From: Acidobacteriota bacterium
GTDB lineage: Bacteria > Acidobacteriota > Terriglobia > Bryobacterales > Bryobacteraceae
NCBI GenBank assembly: GCA_003223115.1
Contig: QHXW01000075.1
Span: forward strand, 1 to 33,052
Direction: 5' to 3'
Length of the DNA: 33,052 nucleotides
The notes beneath the pieces are model-generated. The model saw nothing but the letters and a program-made list of their open reading frames with translations, made no database searches and was not told the DNA's origin. This document shows, in pieces, positions 24,882 to 33,052 of this stretch. Positions within the stretch are counted from its first letter, which is position 1, and each line of letters starts with the position of its first letter. Made by a program: the position numbers and the translations under genes.

Positions 24882-25682
24882 ATGCCTGCTGCCCGGATAG
24901 ACCCGTGGCATGCGTTTTTAATCGCTGTTTTGTTTTGTGCGAGCGCTGAGTCTGCGCAGAACCTCTCGGCTGCCGAGGCACAGAGTTCAGGCGAGCTCCC
25001 GGTCCAGGAAACGCTGCAATACAACATCGAATGGAGACTCATCGATGCAGGTAAAGCCAAGCTGAGCTGGAACGCCGGTGCAACACTAGTCCGGGCCGGC
25101 GGGCAAATAGATCTGCATCTGGAGACCGCGGGGCTGGTTTCGAAACTCTACAGAGTAATTGATGACTACCGTGTAATTCTCGGTGCGGGCCTCTGCGCGA
25201 TAGACCAGCACATCAGCGTGCGTGAAGGCAGCCGGAAGCGCGACACCTTGGTTCACTTCGACGCTCAGGCGAAAAAGATCAGCTATCTGGAGCAGGACCT
25301 GGTCAAAAAGGCCGTGGCGCTCGCCAAGGAGATTCCGGACACCCCGGCCTGCATGCATGATGTCATTGGCGGCCTCTATTTCATTCGCACGCGGAATCTG
25401 GAGCCCGGGCACTCGATCGACGTGCCGGTAAGCGACGGTAAGAAGCTGGCGTTTGCGAAAATAGAGGCGCAGCGGCGCGAGGAGATAAAAGTGCCAGCAG
25501 GCACGTTCAAAACGGTTCGATACGAGGCTTATCTGTTTAATGACGTCCTGTACCACCGTCCGGGCCACATGTATGTTTGGCTTACCGATGATCGCCGCAA
25601 GATCCCCGTCAGGATTCAGGTGAAACTGCACTTCACCATCGGCACCATTACATTCCAACTGGAGAAACAGCAGAGAACATGA
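24882..25682 (+). CDS. DUF3108-family exported protein
   Basis: A 266-aa protein from ATG 24882, which gives a signal peptide (WHAFLIAVLFCASAESAQ). The DUF3108 pattern is clear: LQYNIEWRLIDAGKAKLSWN, then KLYRVIDDYRVIL, RKRDTLVHFDAQAKKISYLE, DTPACMHDVIGGLYFIRTRN, VPAGTFKTVRYEAYLF and VWLTDDRRKIPVRIQVKLHF. Family members are periplasmic beta-barrel-like proteins of unknown function. Its stop overlaps the next start (ATGA), so the two genes are translationally coupled. Confidence 0.9.
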   Translation: MPAARIDPWHAFLIAVLFCASAESAQNLSAAEAQSSGELPVQETLQYNIEWRLIDAGKAKLSWNAGATLVRAGGQIDLHLETAGLVSKLYRVIDDYRVILGAGLCAIDQHISVREGSRKRDTLVHFDAQAKKISYLEQDLVKKAVALAKEIPDTPACMHDVIGGLYFIRTRNLEPGHSIDVPVSDGKKLAFAKIEAQRREEIKVPAGTFKTVRYEAYLFNDVLYHRPGHMYVWLTDDRRKIPVRIQVKLHFTIGTITFQLEKQQRT

Positions 25683-26776
25683 AATGCGCGGTACTTATTT
25701 GCGCGGTACTCGCGGCTTTGCCCGCCGCCCGTCCACAGACCTCCGCAACTCAATCGCTGACCTCATCCACGGCGTTGTTACCGGACCGCGATGCGTTTGC
25801 TCTGTTGCAGCGCATCACTCAACTGATGGAATCTACCGCCGTGGCCATGCCCGGCATGGTGCGGGCAGCGGCGCCGTTGATGGAAAACGTCAAGCAAGCA
25901 CTGGTCAACATCCAGGCCGCATCGCCCAAAGACGCGCGGCAGGTGTATATCCTGTTGGCCAATGCACGGGCTTATCTGGGACTTTCCGACGCGCTGCCCA
26001 AGCCTTATCCGTTTACAGAAACCGCTTTGAAACAACTGGCCGAACTTCGTGACGATGTGACGCGGATGGACACAGATTTCGAGGCCCTGCTGGACTATAA
26101 GGAGCTCCGGGTCCGCAATCCCGACCGCGATGAACTCAAGCGTTATTCGGAAGAAAATGAGCGGCTCGGGCCCGCTACGCCCGGTAATCCGCGGGTGGTT
26201 TTCCTGGGCGACTCCATCACCGACGGCTGGCGGCTAAACGAATATTTCCCCGGGCGCGACTTCGTGAACCGCGGTATCAGCGGGCAGATAACCGGTGAAA
26301 TGCTGGGCCGGATGCGGGCCGATGTCGTTAACCTGCGGCCTGCGGCCATGTTGGTGCTGGCGGGCACCAACGATATCGCGCGCGGCGTCCCGATCGGAAC
26401 AATTGAGAACAACCTGGTGATGATCGCGGATATAGCCGAGTTCAACCACGTCCGGCCGCTGTTCGCCTCAGTGCTGCCGGTGAGCGATTATCACAAGAAC
26501 ATGAATCCGCGCTACGAAATGACACGGCAGCGGCCGCCCTCCACGATAGTCACTCTGAATCGTTGGCTTCACCAGTTTTGCTCGCAACGCGGTTACACCT
26601 ATGTCGATTACTACTCCGCAACGGTCGACTCGGCGGGTTTCCTGCAAGCCGATCTCGGCGACGACGGGCTGCATCCCAACAGCAAGGGCTATCGCGCCAT
26701 GGCGTCGATCGCACTCGAGGCCGTCAACCGGGCGGGCCCGCAGCAGCCGCAAAAAAAGAAACGGAAATTGTTCTGA
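25679..26776 (+). CDS. SGNH/GDSL-family esterase, exported
   Basis: A 365-aa protein with a signal peptide (MKCAVLICAVLAALPAARPQ), a helical N-terminal region up to about residue 165, then an SGNH hydrolase domain. Block I is VVFLGDSITDGW (nucleophile S179), block II VNRGISGQ, block III LAGTNDIA (N231) and block V DDGLHPNSKGY (D329, H332). The full catalytic set is present. It would act on esters outside the cytoplasm; the substrate is unknown. The helical extension before the SGNH domain is unusual and may bind a partner. The tail is basic (KKKRKLF). Confidence 0.92.
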   Translation: MKCAVLICAVLAALPAARPQTSATQSLTSSTALLPDRDAFALLQRITQLMESTAVAMPGMVRAAAPLMENVKQALVNIQAASPKDARQVYILLANARAYLGLSDALPKPYPFTETALKQLAELRDDVTRMDTDFEALLDYKELRVRNPDRDELKRYSEENERLGPATPGNPRVVFLGDSITDGWRLNEYFPGRDFVNRGISGQITGEMLGRMRADVVNLRPAAMLVLAGTNDIARGVPIGTIENNLVMIADIAEFNHVRPLFASVLPVSDYHKNMNPRYEMTRQRPPSTIVTLNRWLHQFCSQRGYTYVDYYSATVDSAGFLQADLGDDGLHPNSKGYRAMASIALEAVNRAGPQQPQKKKRKLF

Positions 26777-27017
26777 GCCGCGCCGATAATGCAGTTGTGA
26801 ATCCGCGTTTCCGCGTTTTTATGATGCGATTATGAGCCTTCGGCGCCGCGAGTGTGCGAAATCAAACAAAAAACGCCGAGCGTACGTCATCAATCGAAGC
26901 GGTAACAGAAACATTCGAAAGGATGGATTTGCGTTTGTGCGGGCTCGAACTGCTAGAGTGTGTGAGTGTGAACCGTTCTGAAGTATTCTATTCTTGACTG
27001 GCAACTCGAGATATCGA

Positions 27018-27443
27018 ATGGATGCTTCCTCTGACAATCCGAATGCTGCGCCAGCACCGTCCACTTTTTTCGATTGGCATCCGCCGGAAAAGCGGCTTAC
27101 CGTTTATCTCAACGTTGAGGTATGCGACGGACTTGGCCCGCGTGTCACCGAAGGCTTGAAATCACTTCCCCGGCGCGGACTGGAAGTCGGAGGGCTGCTT
27201 CTGGGCTGGGTCGACAAGGGCGGCGAGCTCAGTGTGATTGTGCAGGATTTCGAGCCTTTCGAAGCAGAGCACGTGCGCGGGCCTTCCTATTCACTTTCGG
27301 ATGCTGACCGCGGGCGCCTGGAACAACGGATCGAATACTGGCAGTCGAACCCGGCAGGCCTGTCCGTAGTCGGGTACTACCGCAGCCACACGCGGCCAGG
27401 ACTCTATCTGGACGAAGCCGATTTCCAAATCATTCGTGAGTAG
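27018..27443 (+). pseudogene. N-terminal JAMM-like part of a split protein, ended by in-frame TAG
   Basis: From ATG 27018 (an upstream TTG at 26994 is also possible) 141 residues resemble a JAB1/MPN fold: RGLEVGGLLLGWVDKGG (E56 in the place of the JAMM Glu) and VVGYYRSHTRPGLYLDEADF (H124). The usual HxH reads HTR and the following S/D are not in register, so metal binding is unlikely. Translation meets TAG at 27441-27443, but the frame goes on as FSDPGQVCLLIRPSFTEI, the expected next strand of the fold. The two entries were one protein of about 609 aa. Confidence 0.72.
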
Positions 27444-27461
27444 TTTTCCGATCCGGGCCAG

Positions 27462-28847
27462 GTGTGTCTGTTGATCAGACCCTCGTTTACCGAGATCGGC
27501 ACGGCCGGATTTTTCTTCTGGGAAGATGGCGAGATTCATGGCGAGTCAAGCTACTTCGAGTTTCCGTTCGACAGCGCGCGGTTGCGCTCCGAAGCTTTTC
27601 CAATCCACGAGATCCGCGAGGAACAGCTTGAAAATGCTCCAGCGACCGCGCCGGTCTCTGTTCCCACAAGCCGCTGGCAAGTGGCGAGCTGGCAGACGGC
27701 AGTGGAAAAAGTGTCGCGATGGTGGTGGATTCCGATGGCTGCGGGCCTGTTAATGGCTTGGGCGTTAGGCGGCCATCATCCGGCCCCAAAGCCCGCCGCC
27801 GTCGCACTCGCCCACCGTCAGAGCGAGCTCGCGCTCAGCGTCGGCAGGAGCGGCCGGAGCCTGAAGCTGAGCTGGAATCGCAATGCTCCTGATGTAAAGC
27901 ATGCCACCAGCGCAGTGCTGTGGATCAACGATGGGGGCCGCCGGACGAAAGTGGATCTGGCCGCGGCCGAACTTGCATCCGGCAACGTGGTCTACTGGCC
28001 GGCCACCGATGATGTAGGCTTCCGCCTCGAGATTCTTTCGCCACCCGGTGGGGTGAGTGAGTCTGTGCGCGTGCTGGGTGAAGGAATTTATGGCTCGACT
28101 CCAGCGCCGGAAAGCCAAAGCGTGGAAAGTGGCGCTGCCAAAGCTGACGGCCCGGCGACGTCCGATCGTTCATCGGCAAATGCGCGCAGCCGGCGCACGG
28201 CACGTAAGGCTTATGCTGAAGACTTCGAGGACGCTACGGGCAAACGAGACGAGAAGCCCTCTCCATTCCCGCCTGCCCGCGCCGTCTCCGAGGCCCGGAA
28301 TATTGCGGAACCGGCGCCGGTTACAGTAGCCGGCGAGGACGGAAAGTTGGCGGCAACCATAGCGCCAGCGCTTCCGGCCCCTGAGGTTTCAAAGAAGCCC
28401 ACTGAGGCTGCGCCGGTTGTGCCCGTAAGTGCCCCAGCCGTACCGGCGCCGCAGCCCCCTCAGCCTGCACATGTCACCGTGAGCTGGGAACCAGCGCCGC
28501 AATCCGCATTCCGTCGGGTATTTGGGAAAATTCCCGGGCTGAACCGGCTGAAGCGCAGCCAGAGAGAAGGGCAGGCGTTCGTCCCCGCCAAACTGCTGCA
28601 TTCGGTGACGCCGTCGGTGCCGCCGGAAATGGGTGCCGCATTTGCTGGAGAAGGTCCGGTCAGTGTCAAGGTGCGTGTTGCGCGATCCGGACAAATTTCG
28701 CGCGTAGAGCTGCTCTCCGATGAAAATCGGCTCGCGAACCTGGCGGTCCACGCAGCCGAGCAATGGCGCTTCGCTCCGGCCAGGGTCGGTGACGAGCCGG
28801 TGTCGAGCGACATGATCCTGCACTTTCGTCTGCACAACGCCCGATAG
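27462..28847 (+). CDS. C-terminal part of the split protein: membrane helix and TonB-like domain
   Basis: The same frame as the previous entry continues from 27444; 27462 (TTG) is the first start-like codon. It finishes the JAMM-like fold (AGFFFWEDGEIHGESSYFEF), then a membrane helix (about residues 87-103, WWWIPMAAGLLMAWALG), a region of short beta segments (LSWNRNAPDVKHATSAVLWI), a Pro/Ala/Val-rich linker, and a TonB C-terminal-like domain at the end (GPVSVKVRVARSGQISRVEL and AVHAAEQWRFAPARVGDEPV). Cytosolic JAMM-like and periplasmic TonB-like ends in one chain would span the inner membrane. Function is unknown. Confidence 0.72.
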   Translation: MCLLIRPSFTEIGTAGFFFWEDGEIHGESSYFEFPFDSARLRSEAFPIHEIREEQLENAPATAPVSVPTSRWQVASWQTAVEKVSRWWWIPMAAGLLMAWALGGHHPAPKPAAVALAHRQSELALSVGRSGRSLKLSWNRNAPDVKHATSAVLWINDGGRRTKVDLAAAELASGNVVYWPATDDVGFRLEILSPPGGVSESVRVLGEGIYGSTPAPESQSVESGAAKADGPATSDRSSANARSRRTARKAYAEDFEDATGKRDEKPSPFPPARAVSEARNIAEPAPVTVAGEDGKLAATIAPALPAPEVSKKPTEAAPVVPVSAPAVPAPQPPQPAHVTVSWEPAPQSAFRRVFGKIPGLNRLKRSQREGQAFVPAKLLHSVTPSVPPEMGAAFAGEGPVSVKVRVARSGQISRVELLSDENRLANLAVHAAEQWRFAPARVGDEPVSSDMILHFRLHNAR

Positions 28848-30053
28848 GGACGAGTGGGACAGGCGTTTCCGGGCTTTGCCTGCCGTTTCATGTCGAGCCC
28901 GAGCGTTCGAGCGTAGGGATGGTCCACTTCTGCGCACCATCATTCCCGTAGCGCAGGGCTTCGAGCGGTTTGTGCGAGAGACCTGCGGCTTTTCGCTACA
29001 TGTCCCGGTGGGACCGGGGCTTTCGCCGGTCTGGCTCATACGTCAGCCTGCGGTGCCTTGCATTTTCCTCGCCTCTGAACCGTGACCGACAGGGAGCGGA
29101 ATCCGGAAATCCGCGGACGAACCCGTTGCTTTGATCTTTCCCAGCCCAATCCGTCTCGAAGGCCGCTGAGAGCGACACGGGGTATAAGTGCGTCTCAACT
29201 CGCCTGTGTCCAAATGTGGGACGCAACTCGGCCCGGCCAACCAAGTGAAACAAAACAGCCGGAGTGAGGTTCCTCAGAAGCACGGGTGCGGCGGTTTCGA
29301 TGGTTGATGAGGGTGGATGTTATTGAGGGGATGAGGGCTGAAGGTTCGAAAGTGAAGTGATCAGGATTGGTGGGCTAATTCTTACGGGTGCAAAGCGCAT
29401 GGGCAGTTTCTTTTCTGGGGGAATTATCGTTGCTGACTCGGGGGAGGGGGCAGTTCGAGTCCGGGCTTTTCGCCATCCAAAGCGGGAGAATGGCGACGCC
29501 AAACCCGCCGACAGCGAGCTTAGCAATCACGTATTTCCGCGAAGACGAGGCTTTCCAATGAGTACCTTCGAATCTTTTCTTCCGCCCCCAATGCGCCCAC
29601 AGGGTCTTTCAGATCAGGCGGCGCCGGACAAAGCGATGGAAAAGCATTACTCACTGGCAGCAGATTGGGGAACGCTGGGTCCTGAGCACAAGGACCGTGC
29701 GCAAAATGTTTGAGAACGAGCCTGGGATCATCGTCTTCGGGAACACGGGCAACTTGAGGAAACGCCATTACTTGACCTTAAGATTCCTGAGAGTGTTATG
29801 CTGCGTGTGCATCGTGGACTTCGGAAAGCAAGCTCACAGTTGGGACCTTGACCGTAGAGGGCTGCATTCGGGACCTTTGCGATCTGAGCTTGGTTCCGGT
29901 TTTCGCATGATCCCGGAAGCAATCCGGCAATTGAGATTGCCATTGCCCAATCACGTTCCAAAAAGCCGACCTCCCACAGTACCAGTCTGCCTGATGGCGG
30001 GGCCCCAAGACGGACTGATTGGTGGGTTGCCAAGCGTTCGCGCTGGGTGGCAG
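28848..30053. other. 1.2-kb stretch without a supported gene
   Basis: Short open frames exist on both strands but none shows a known domain, a codon pattern like the neighbours, or a good start. A 51-codon frame at 29558-29713 has a gagg site 8 nt upstream and could be a small gene, but nothing else supports it. The region is probably decayed or regulatory DNA. GACCGG-GGCTTTCG-CCGGTC near 29013-29032 can form a short stem. Confidence 0.5.
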
Positions 30054-30512
30054 TTAGAAGATTGCTCCTGCCACGAGAAGGACAAGACCCCCAATGCCCG
30101 CAACTACTCGGATGATATGGAACGCTCCCCAGCGATCACGGAGCTGCTGCCAATTGGCCGGTAGTGTTCCAACGGTCCCTGTTACGATCTGTTTGACGAT
30201 AGGAACCTCAATAAGCATCGTGACAAGCAGTGCAACGATGAACATGACGAATCCTATCAAGGTTAGATAGAAGGTCCTTGGTTGCTCCTTGTACGAGAAG
30301 AACAGAACTGGAGCTGTCGACAACAGGGCAACTGGCGTCAAAATGGTCATGACGAATTCCATATTTCGGTTCATCCGGTTTACGATGTCAAGAAATACTT
30401 CCGGCTTGAACGTGGGCATCGACCTACTCAAAGCCAGCCATGGCCCCCAATACATTCCACCGACCAAAGCCGAGAGAACGATGTTGATGAGTTCGCATAT
30501 TTTCAGAGTCAC
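30054..30512 (-). CDS. DUF1772-family membrane protein
   Basis: A 152-aa protein with four membrane helices (ICELINIVLSALVGGMYWGP, MTILTPVALLSTAPVLFF, LTLIGFVMFIVALLVTMLIE, IIRVVAGIGGLVLLVAGAIF). NRNMEFVMTILTP and WQQLRDRWGAFHIIR fit the DUF1772 (anthrone oxygenase-like) family. The GTG start at 30512 overlaps, as GTGA, the stop of the TetR reading frame that would precede it, so the pair was an operon. Function is unknown. Confidence 0.85.
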   Translation of the reverse strand: MTLKICELINIVLSALVGGMYWGPWLALSRSMPTFKPEVFLDIVNRMNRNMEFVMTILTPVALLSTAPVLFFSYKEQPRTFYLTLIGFVMFIVALLVTMLIEVPIVKQIVTGTVGTLPANWQQLRDRWGAFHIIRVVAGIGGLVLLVAGAIF

Positions 30513-31125
30513 GCTCCCCTTCCCTTCTGGGCTTCGCTTTTCAGAGAAACTTCGGTCGATCGGCTTTCAGAAACGAGTTCGATGGCTTGGCGTGCTGATG
30601 GACCCGATGTTGGCGCAAGCAATCGATCCGTGAAGTACCCCTTCGCGAGATCCCCAATGGCACCTGTTTCCTGAACCGGCACGCTTGCAGAGCACGCATC
30701 GAGGTACGCGCGGCCATAAAGATCAGTTCCCGACGCAAGGTGTCGAAGTACTTCTCAGGAGCACCCGATTCCAGCATCATCCGGCTGACCCCGATCATCG
30801 CACCTTGAAGCATGGACGCCACTAGTTGTGGATCAGTTGCGAACGGCTCGCAAGCGGTTGCCAACAGTCGGACGATCGCCTTGTTGGATCGGGCTGCCAA
30901 CTGCTGCGCGATCTTCGCGCCATCCTCATCGGAGCTTACGGAGTAGAAAGCGACAATCCTCTTTGCGTCCCTCATCTTAGCTTGAAGAAATGCGGTGATG
31001 AGAGCGGTCGCCATTTGTCGGAGTGTTCTACCCTCCTGTTCCTGGCAAACGAGTTCGACAGCTTCGGTGACCTCGGCGAAGTGGCGTTTCAAGGCAGCAT
31101 GTAAAAGTGCGCTTTTGTTTATCGC
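30509..31125 (-). pseudogene. TetR-family regulator lacking its DNA-binding domain and frameshifted
   Basis: Homology starts at NKSALLHAALKRHFAEV (near 31119), which is the end of a TetR helix-turn-helix (normally YxxFxNKxAL). The ligand domain follows: TLRQMATALITAFLQAKMRD, ARSNKAIVRLLATACEPFAT, VASMLQGAMIGVSRMMLESG. The upstream 45 residues with the DNA-binding helices are gone, replaced by an aldo-keto reductase gene on the other strand. Near 30724 a single-base loss shifts the frame; the shifted frame (DLYGRAYLDACSASVPVQET onward) ends in the TGA that overlaps the DUF1772 start, so it is the original end. Confidence 0.8.
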
Positions 31126-31456
31126 GTGGCACACAGGAACGATGATGGCTTGATAAATAACCTCGCGGGGCAAGACATAGCTTACGTGCCGTTCTTCCCG
31201 CTGGGAGGGTTTACTCCGTTACAGTCGTCGAAGCTCGACAGAGCAGCAGCGTCACTCGGGGCCACGCCGGTGCAGGTTGCGCTAGCGCGCGCTAGCGTCG
31301 CTAGCGTGGCTTCTTCAGCGCTCGCCCACCATCCTCTTAATCCCCGGCATCTTCAGTCGAACATTTCGTGAGAATATCAAGGCTGCAACGCTGCAAATTC
31401 CTTCCGAAGTGATTGCTAATCTTGACTCAAACGGCGGAAGTCCTGGGCAGTGCTAA
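31126..31456 (+). pseudogene. C-terminal remnant of an aldo/keto reductase
   Basis: The frame from 31126 reads VAHRNDDGLINNLAGQDIAY, VPFFPLGGFTPLQSSKLD and AASLGATPVQVALA, typical of the second half of aldo/keto reductases. A 19-bp insertion at 31288-31306 then breaks the frame. In the shifted frame LQRSPTILLIPGIF and FRENIKAATLQIPSEVIANL continue to TAA 31456, where the family has LLQRSPNILLIPGTSS. The first half of the enzyme, with the catalytic Tyr and Lys, is absent. Confidence 0.85.
31280..31306. repeat. Three CGCTAGCG palindromes
   Basis: The 8-bp palindrome CGCTAGCG occurs at 31280-31287, 31290-31297 and 31299-31306. The last two lie in the 19 bp that interrupt the reductase remnant; without them the coding order VALA-W-LLQRS is restored. 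It looks like a local expansion of the first copy. Confidence 0.8.
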
Positions 31457-31823
31457 CGGCGGGAACCGGAACCCTTCCTTGCTCGGCCGGATCGGTAACG
31501 CGTCGGCTGCGGTCATGTGATGCGTGGTGGCAACGGCCACGTTGAACGTAGCGCTCACGAAGGCGGGGGCAAGACCGTAGACATAGACACAGAAGGAACG
31601 TTTTCTCTTTGTCGTGTAAAAGTGACGTCCCGTCTCCCCGGATTTTCGGCCGCATGCGAACCATGAAAATCACGAAACGCCGCTGAGAATGCACATGGGA
31701 GCTCCCGCAGCTCAGGCTCCAGGCAAGGGATACCACCGATCAAGGCCGCTCAAAACTGTCTTCAACGCACCTTGAGGACACTACTCCCGGCAGCCGGCAC
31801 GCTTGGATGCGACAATAGAGAAT
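31457..31823. other. Stretch without a supported gene
   Basis: About 370 bp between the reductase remnant and the next gene. Open frames on the minus strand have no recognisable domain. I see no RNA gene or terminator with confidence. Confidence 0.5.
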
Positions 31824-32933
31824 ATGCAGATGCGTCTCCCTGTGGCCGCGGTATTGGTGTGCTTCTGTGCCTTTGCGCAACAGCCGCTGAATCTCGACCA
31901 ATTGGTCGCGTTCGTCCGCTCGTCAATACAGCTCAAGTATGCGGACAAGCAGGTCGCAAGCTATCTGGCGCACGTGAAACTCACCGAGCAACTGGACGAG
32001 CGCACCGTGGAACAACTACAGGGCGAGGGGGCGGGTCCCAAGACAATGGCGGCTTTGAATGAACTGGTGGCGCAATCCGCATCACTGCCCAAGCCGAGGC
32101 CGAAAGCGCCTGCGCCACCGCCGGTGACCATTCCGCCGCCGTCATCGGAAGAGCAGGAGGCCGTGATCGGTGATGTCCGCGACTATGCGATGAACTATTC
32201 GAAATCGCTGCCGGACTTCATCTGCACGCAGGTCACGCGCCGCTATTATGACCCCACCGGACTCGAGTTCTGGCGCACCCAGGACACGCTGACCGCGAAG
32301 CTGACTTATTTCGACCAGAAAGAAGAATATAAGTTGGTGTTGGTGAACAATACGTACACCAGCGCCGCATACCAGTCACTGGGCGGCGCGACATCGGCGG
32401 GCGAGTTTGGCAGCCTTTTGAGGCTTACGATGGAACCGAAGACCGACGCATTGGTCGGATGGGACCATTGGGCCACACTACGCGGCAGGCGTGCGTATGT
32501 CTTCTCGTATCGCGTGGATTCGTTTCACTCGCAGTGGCACATCAATTTCGAGAACACCCAGACCATCATCTCCGGTTACCGCGGCCTCCTTTACGTGGAC
32601 AAGGATACGCACATGGTGCTGCGCGTCATGTTCCAGGCCGTGGACATTCCATCCAGTTTTCCGGTGCAGGAAGCCACCACAGTGCTGGATTATGATTTCG
32701 TCAAGATCGGCGAGCGCGACTTTCTGTTGCCCCTAAAAGCCGTGGTGCGCATGCGGCATGACAAGCTGCTGACGAAAAATGACGTGGAATTCCGCATGTA
32801 CCGGAAGTTCTCGGCCGAAGCGGTCGTGACCTTCGACACTCCCCCGCCTCTCTCCGAGGATCAGACCAAAGAGCAGCCGCAGCAGGGAGAGCCGCCTAAA
32901 GGCGAAATTCCCAAGGGAGAGCCCCCGAAGTAA
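31824..32933 (+). CDS. Secreted protein of unknown function, acidobacterial type
   Basis: About 369 aa from ATG 31824 (ATG 31830 is also possible), with a signal peptide (RLPVAAVLVCFCAFAQQP). An N-terminal helical region (LDQLVAFVRSSIQLKYADKQ, LTEQLDERTVEQLQGEGAGP) is followed by a Pro-rich linker near residue 95. A larger beta-rich domain holds YSKSLPDFICTQVTRRYYDP, TAKLTYFDQKEEYKLVLVNN, GYRGLLYVDKDTHMVLRVMF and LDYDFVKIGERDFLLPLKAV. The tail has repeats of GEPPKGEIPKGEPPK. The pattern resembles secreted proteins common in Acidobacteria. No enzymatic motif is seen. Confidence 0.85.
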   Translation: MQMRLPVAAVLVCFCAFAQQPLNLDQLVAFVRSSIQLKYADKQVASYLAHVKLTEQLDERTVEQLQGEGAGPKTMAALNELVAQSASLPKPRPKAPAPPPVTIPPPSSEEQEAVIGDVRDYAMNYSKSLPDFICTQVTRRYYDPTGLEFWRTQDTLTAKLTYFDQKEEYKLVLVNNTYTSAAYQSLGGATSAGEFGSLLRLTMEPKTDALVGWDHWATLRGRRAYVFSYRVDSFHSQWHINFENTQTIISGYRGLLYVDKDTHMVLRVMFQAVDIPSSFPVQEATTVLDYDFVKIGERDFLLPLKAVVRMRHDKLLTKNDVEFRMYRKFSAEAVVTFDTPPPLSEDQTKEQPQQGEPPKGEIPKGEPPK

Positions 32934-32964
32934 CCAGGATGTCCGCGGCGCCCGAAATCGCTCT

Positions 32965-33052
32965 CTACTCCGGCCGCTTGGACGGTTTGCGTTTCGGAGT
33001 TTTCCTGGCGGCTTGCTTATGGATTTGCTCTTTTTCCGGCGCAGTTTTAGAA
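32965..33052 (-). CDS. C-terminal tail of a gene running off the window
   Basis: On the minus strand an open frame enters from the right edge and ends at TAG 32965-32967: SKTAPEKEQIHKQAARKTPK then RKPSKRPE. The Lys/Arg-rich tail looks like the basic end of a real protein, but only 28 codons are visible and no function can be given. Confidence 0.4.
   Translation of the reverse strand, partial: SKTAPEKEQIHKQAARKTPKRKPSKRPE

Noticed and set aside
28996-29283. Minus-strand open frame of 95 codons
   Set aside because: No domain, no ribosome-binding site, and a composition unlike neighbouring genes.
29440-29480. tRNA T-arm-like string (gttcgagtccgggc)
   Set aside because: The flanking bases do not form the T stem, and no acceptor, D or anticodon arm can be built around it.
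29558-29713. Possible 51-aa gene
   Set aside because: There is a fair ribosome-binding site, but no domain, no ordered hydrophobic pattern, and decayed surroundings.

Overview
The window looks like a chromosomal segment of an acidobacterium, probably from the Solibacter/Bryobacter side of the phylum. The reasons are GC-rich sequence, three remnants of ADOP-type (MacB/FtsX-like) ABC permeases, one of them with its PadR regulator, a zinc-type L28 protein, and several secreted proteins of the kind common in that group. This placement is inference from gene content only; there is no rRNA here.

Layout. 1-5539: the end of a UbiA prenyltransferase (minus), a DUF192 lipoprotein, larB, a frameshifted Uma2 nuclease, a YdcF-family protein with a scrambled core motif, rlmN (minus) and an M16 peptidase. 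5586-10165: a run of plus-strand genes (TPM-domain protein, nucleotidyltransferase-like protein, LemA, aldehyde dehydrogenase, FAH-family dehydratase). The last two look like the closing steps of a Weimberg-type sugar-acid pathway giving 2-oxoglutarate. 10166-10870: debris, with the 3' end of a group II intron (domains 5 and 6, minus) touching the FAH stop codon, then a permease C-terminus. 10883-13048: a minus-strand cluster (YtxH, DUF948, a 67-aa protein and an internally deleted CpsB-type PHP phosphatase) divergent from recX. 13049-14561: mostly non-coding, with a permease N-terminal scrap and a HigBA-like toxin-antitoxin pair whose toxin carries two frameshifts. 14602-17500: a membrane-anchored PQQ-type beta-propeller (minus), a collapsed ADOP permease and its PadR regulator with a palindromic operator candidate. 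17755-21162: a PHP/CehA-like secreted protein split by an in-frame TAG, rpmB (minus), a receiver-domain protein, a small Cys-pair protein and the terminator of a probable minus-strand structured RNA. 21601-28847: secreted or membrane proteins including DUF3108 and SGNH hydrolase genes joined by an ATGA overlap, and a JAMM-like/TonB-like protein again split by an in-frame TAG. 28848-33052: a long stretch without a gene, a DUF1772 protein, a TetR/aldo-keto reductase pair truncated head to head by a deletion, an acidobacterial-type secreted protein and the tail of a further minus-strand gene.

The main theme is gene decay alongside an intact core. Core genes (larB, rlmN, M16, lemA, ALDH, FAH, recX, rpmB) read through cleanly, while accessory genes show small indels, nonsense codons and deletions that keep gene ends. 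I did not find a clear new multi-gene system. The best leads are the minus-strand structured RNA at 21106-21330, the intron remnant, the compensated frameshift in the YdcF gene and the degenerate JAMM/TonB protein.
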